This document shows, piece after piece, positions 51,327-51,704 of a stretch of DNA of 51,704 nucleotides. The first letter of the stretch is position 1. Each line of letters starts with the position of its first letter. The stretch lies in NCBI GenBank assembly GCA_002085445.1, contig NBMI01000044.1, forward strand, positions 1 to 51,704, read 5' to 3'. Made by a program: the position numbers and the translations under genes. The notes under the pieces are model-generated. The model searched no databases and was not told the origin of the DNA. It worked only from the letters and a program-made list of their open reading frames with translations. The stretch comes from Candidatus Parabeggiatoa sp. nov. 2. GTDB lineage: Bacteria > Pseudomonadota > Gammaproteobacteria > Beggiatoales > Beggiatoaceae.

Positions 51327-51704
51327 ATTTCGCCCACAGCCGGCCCTCTCAGCCTGCATCCAAACTGGTGTCCAAGCTAAAGCGACTACTAAACAAGAGC
51401 CTTTTAACATAACGAGCGGCTTGTGAGTCGCTAAAGCGACTACTACAAACCTAGTACAGTAAAGCGGAAGTTTCGATACCACCCCAACGCCAACAGCTAA
51501 AGCCGTTGTCTAAGAGCTACTGTACGTGTCAGGGCACTGCAAAAGGCTCAGTAGGCTTTAGCCTCAATGCCATTAAGTTAAGAAATAAACGAGAAAGAGC
51601 CAAAGCTAAAGTCCCCTAAAGGGGACTGGTAAATTCAGGATTTTTTTCTAAGCAAACGATATGGCATTGAGTCTTCAGTGCCCTTTAGGGCACTTCAGCT
51701 ATTA
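51327..51704. repeat. Palindrome-rich right edge
   Basis: Holds AGTCGCTaaAGCGACT (about 51426), AGTCCCCTaaAGGGGACT (about 51609) and AGTGCCCTttAGGGCACT (about 51678). 51630-51704 is an inverted copy of about 3942-4019. No gene is seen. Confidence 0.7.

Noticed and set aside
1..51704. tRNA, rRNA or known riboswitches
   Set aside because: I looked through the intergenic stretches for cloverleaf arms, rRNA signatures and common riboswitch cores and found none; a covariance-model search would be decisive.

Overview
The window looks like a chromosomal segment of a large, AT-rich, sulfur-oxidising gammaproteobacterium, most likely a Beggiatoaceae-type (Thiotrichales) organism such as Beggiatoa, Thioploca or Thiomargarita. 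The pointers are soxYZ, an LPS heptosyltransferase (so a Gram-negative outer membrane), gammaproteobacterial rluB, gltD, bioB and prfA, many hybrid histidine kinases, and above all very abundant short direct repeats, including the TAACTGA heptamers reported from marine Beggiatoaceae genomes. This assignment is an inference; there is no rRNA in the window.

Layout. 1-1.5 kb: tandem repeats. 1.5-3.6 kb: hybrid histidine kinase. 4.4-13.3 kb: a MoxR / DUF58 / transglutaminase (TgpA-like) set on the minus strand, with about 4 kb of repeats and a broken Rpn-type nuclease gene between moxR and the DUF58 gene. 13.7-16.8 kb: heptosyltransferase I (waaC) and rluB. 17.2-29.6 kb: a signalling cluster of a coiled-coil protein, two paralogous membrane proteins with C-terminal OmpA domains (the first decayed), a truncated sensor protein, a Rab/Ras-like small GTPase, a hybrid kinase that shares the sensor domain, and a receiver-kinase. 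29.7-36.5 kb: bioB, a large membrane hybrid kinase, a conserved hypothetical protein and a HAD phosphatase. 37-39.5 kb: a split BepA-like M48 protease/TPR gene and soxYZ with a clear terminator. 40.7-43.4 kb: a lipoprotein and gltD. 44.4-49.9 kb: a formylglycine-generating-enzyme-fold protein whose C-terminus looks like a diversity-generating-retroelement variable region, then a ZorA/MotA/ExbB-like channel protein carrying an Lcl/DUF1566 domain and a ZorB/MotB/OmpA-like partner. 50-51.2 kb: prfA.

Much of the DNA between genes is repeats. At least nine families of tandem repeats have a 7-bp unit but unrelated sequence. They abut start codons that lack a Shine-Dalgarno sequence, supply stop codons to preceding genes, and in one case lie in-frame inside a gene. 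There are also six copies of a MITE with ACGTGAG termini and TA target sites, two smaller inverted-repeat elements, a family of palindromes with covarying stems around a TTTA/TAAA centre, and minisatellites of 14-160 bp. Palindromic repeats have also entered coding sequence in-frame (waaC, the transglutaminase gene, and possibly the FGE-fold gene).

The best candidates for an undescribed system are (i) the small-GTPase / OmpA-membrane-protein / sensor-kinase cluster, which could couple a cytoplasmic Rab-like switch to the cell wall, (ii) the ZorAB-like motor pair with an Lcl sensor domain beside a hypervariable FGE-fold protein, and (iii) the heptamer arrays as a gene-boundary or translation-initiation feature.
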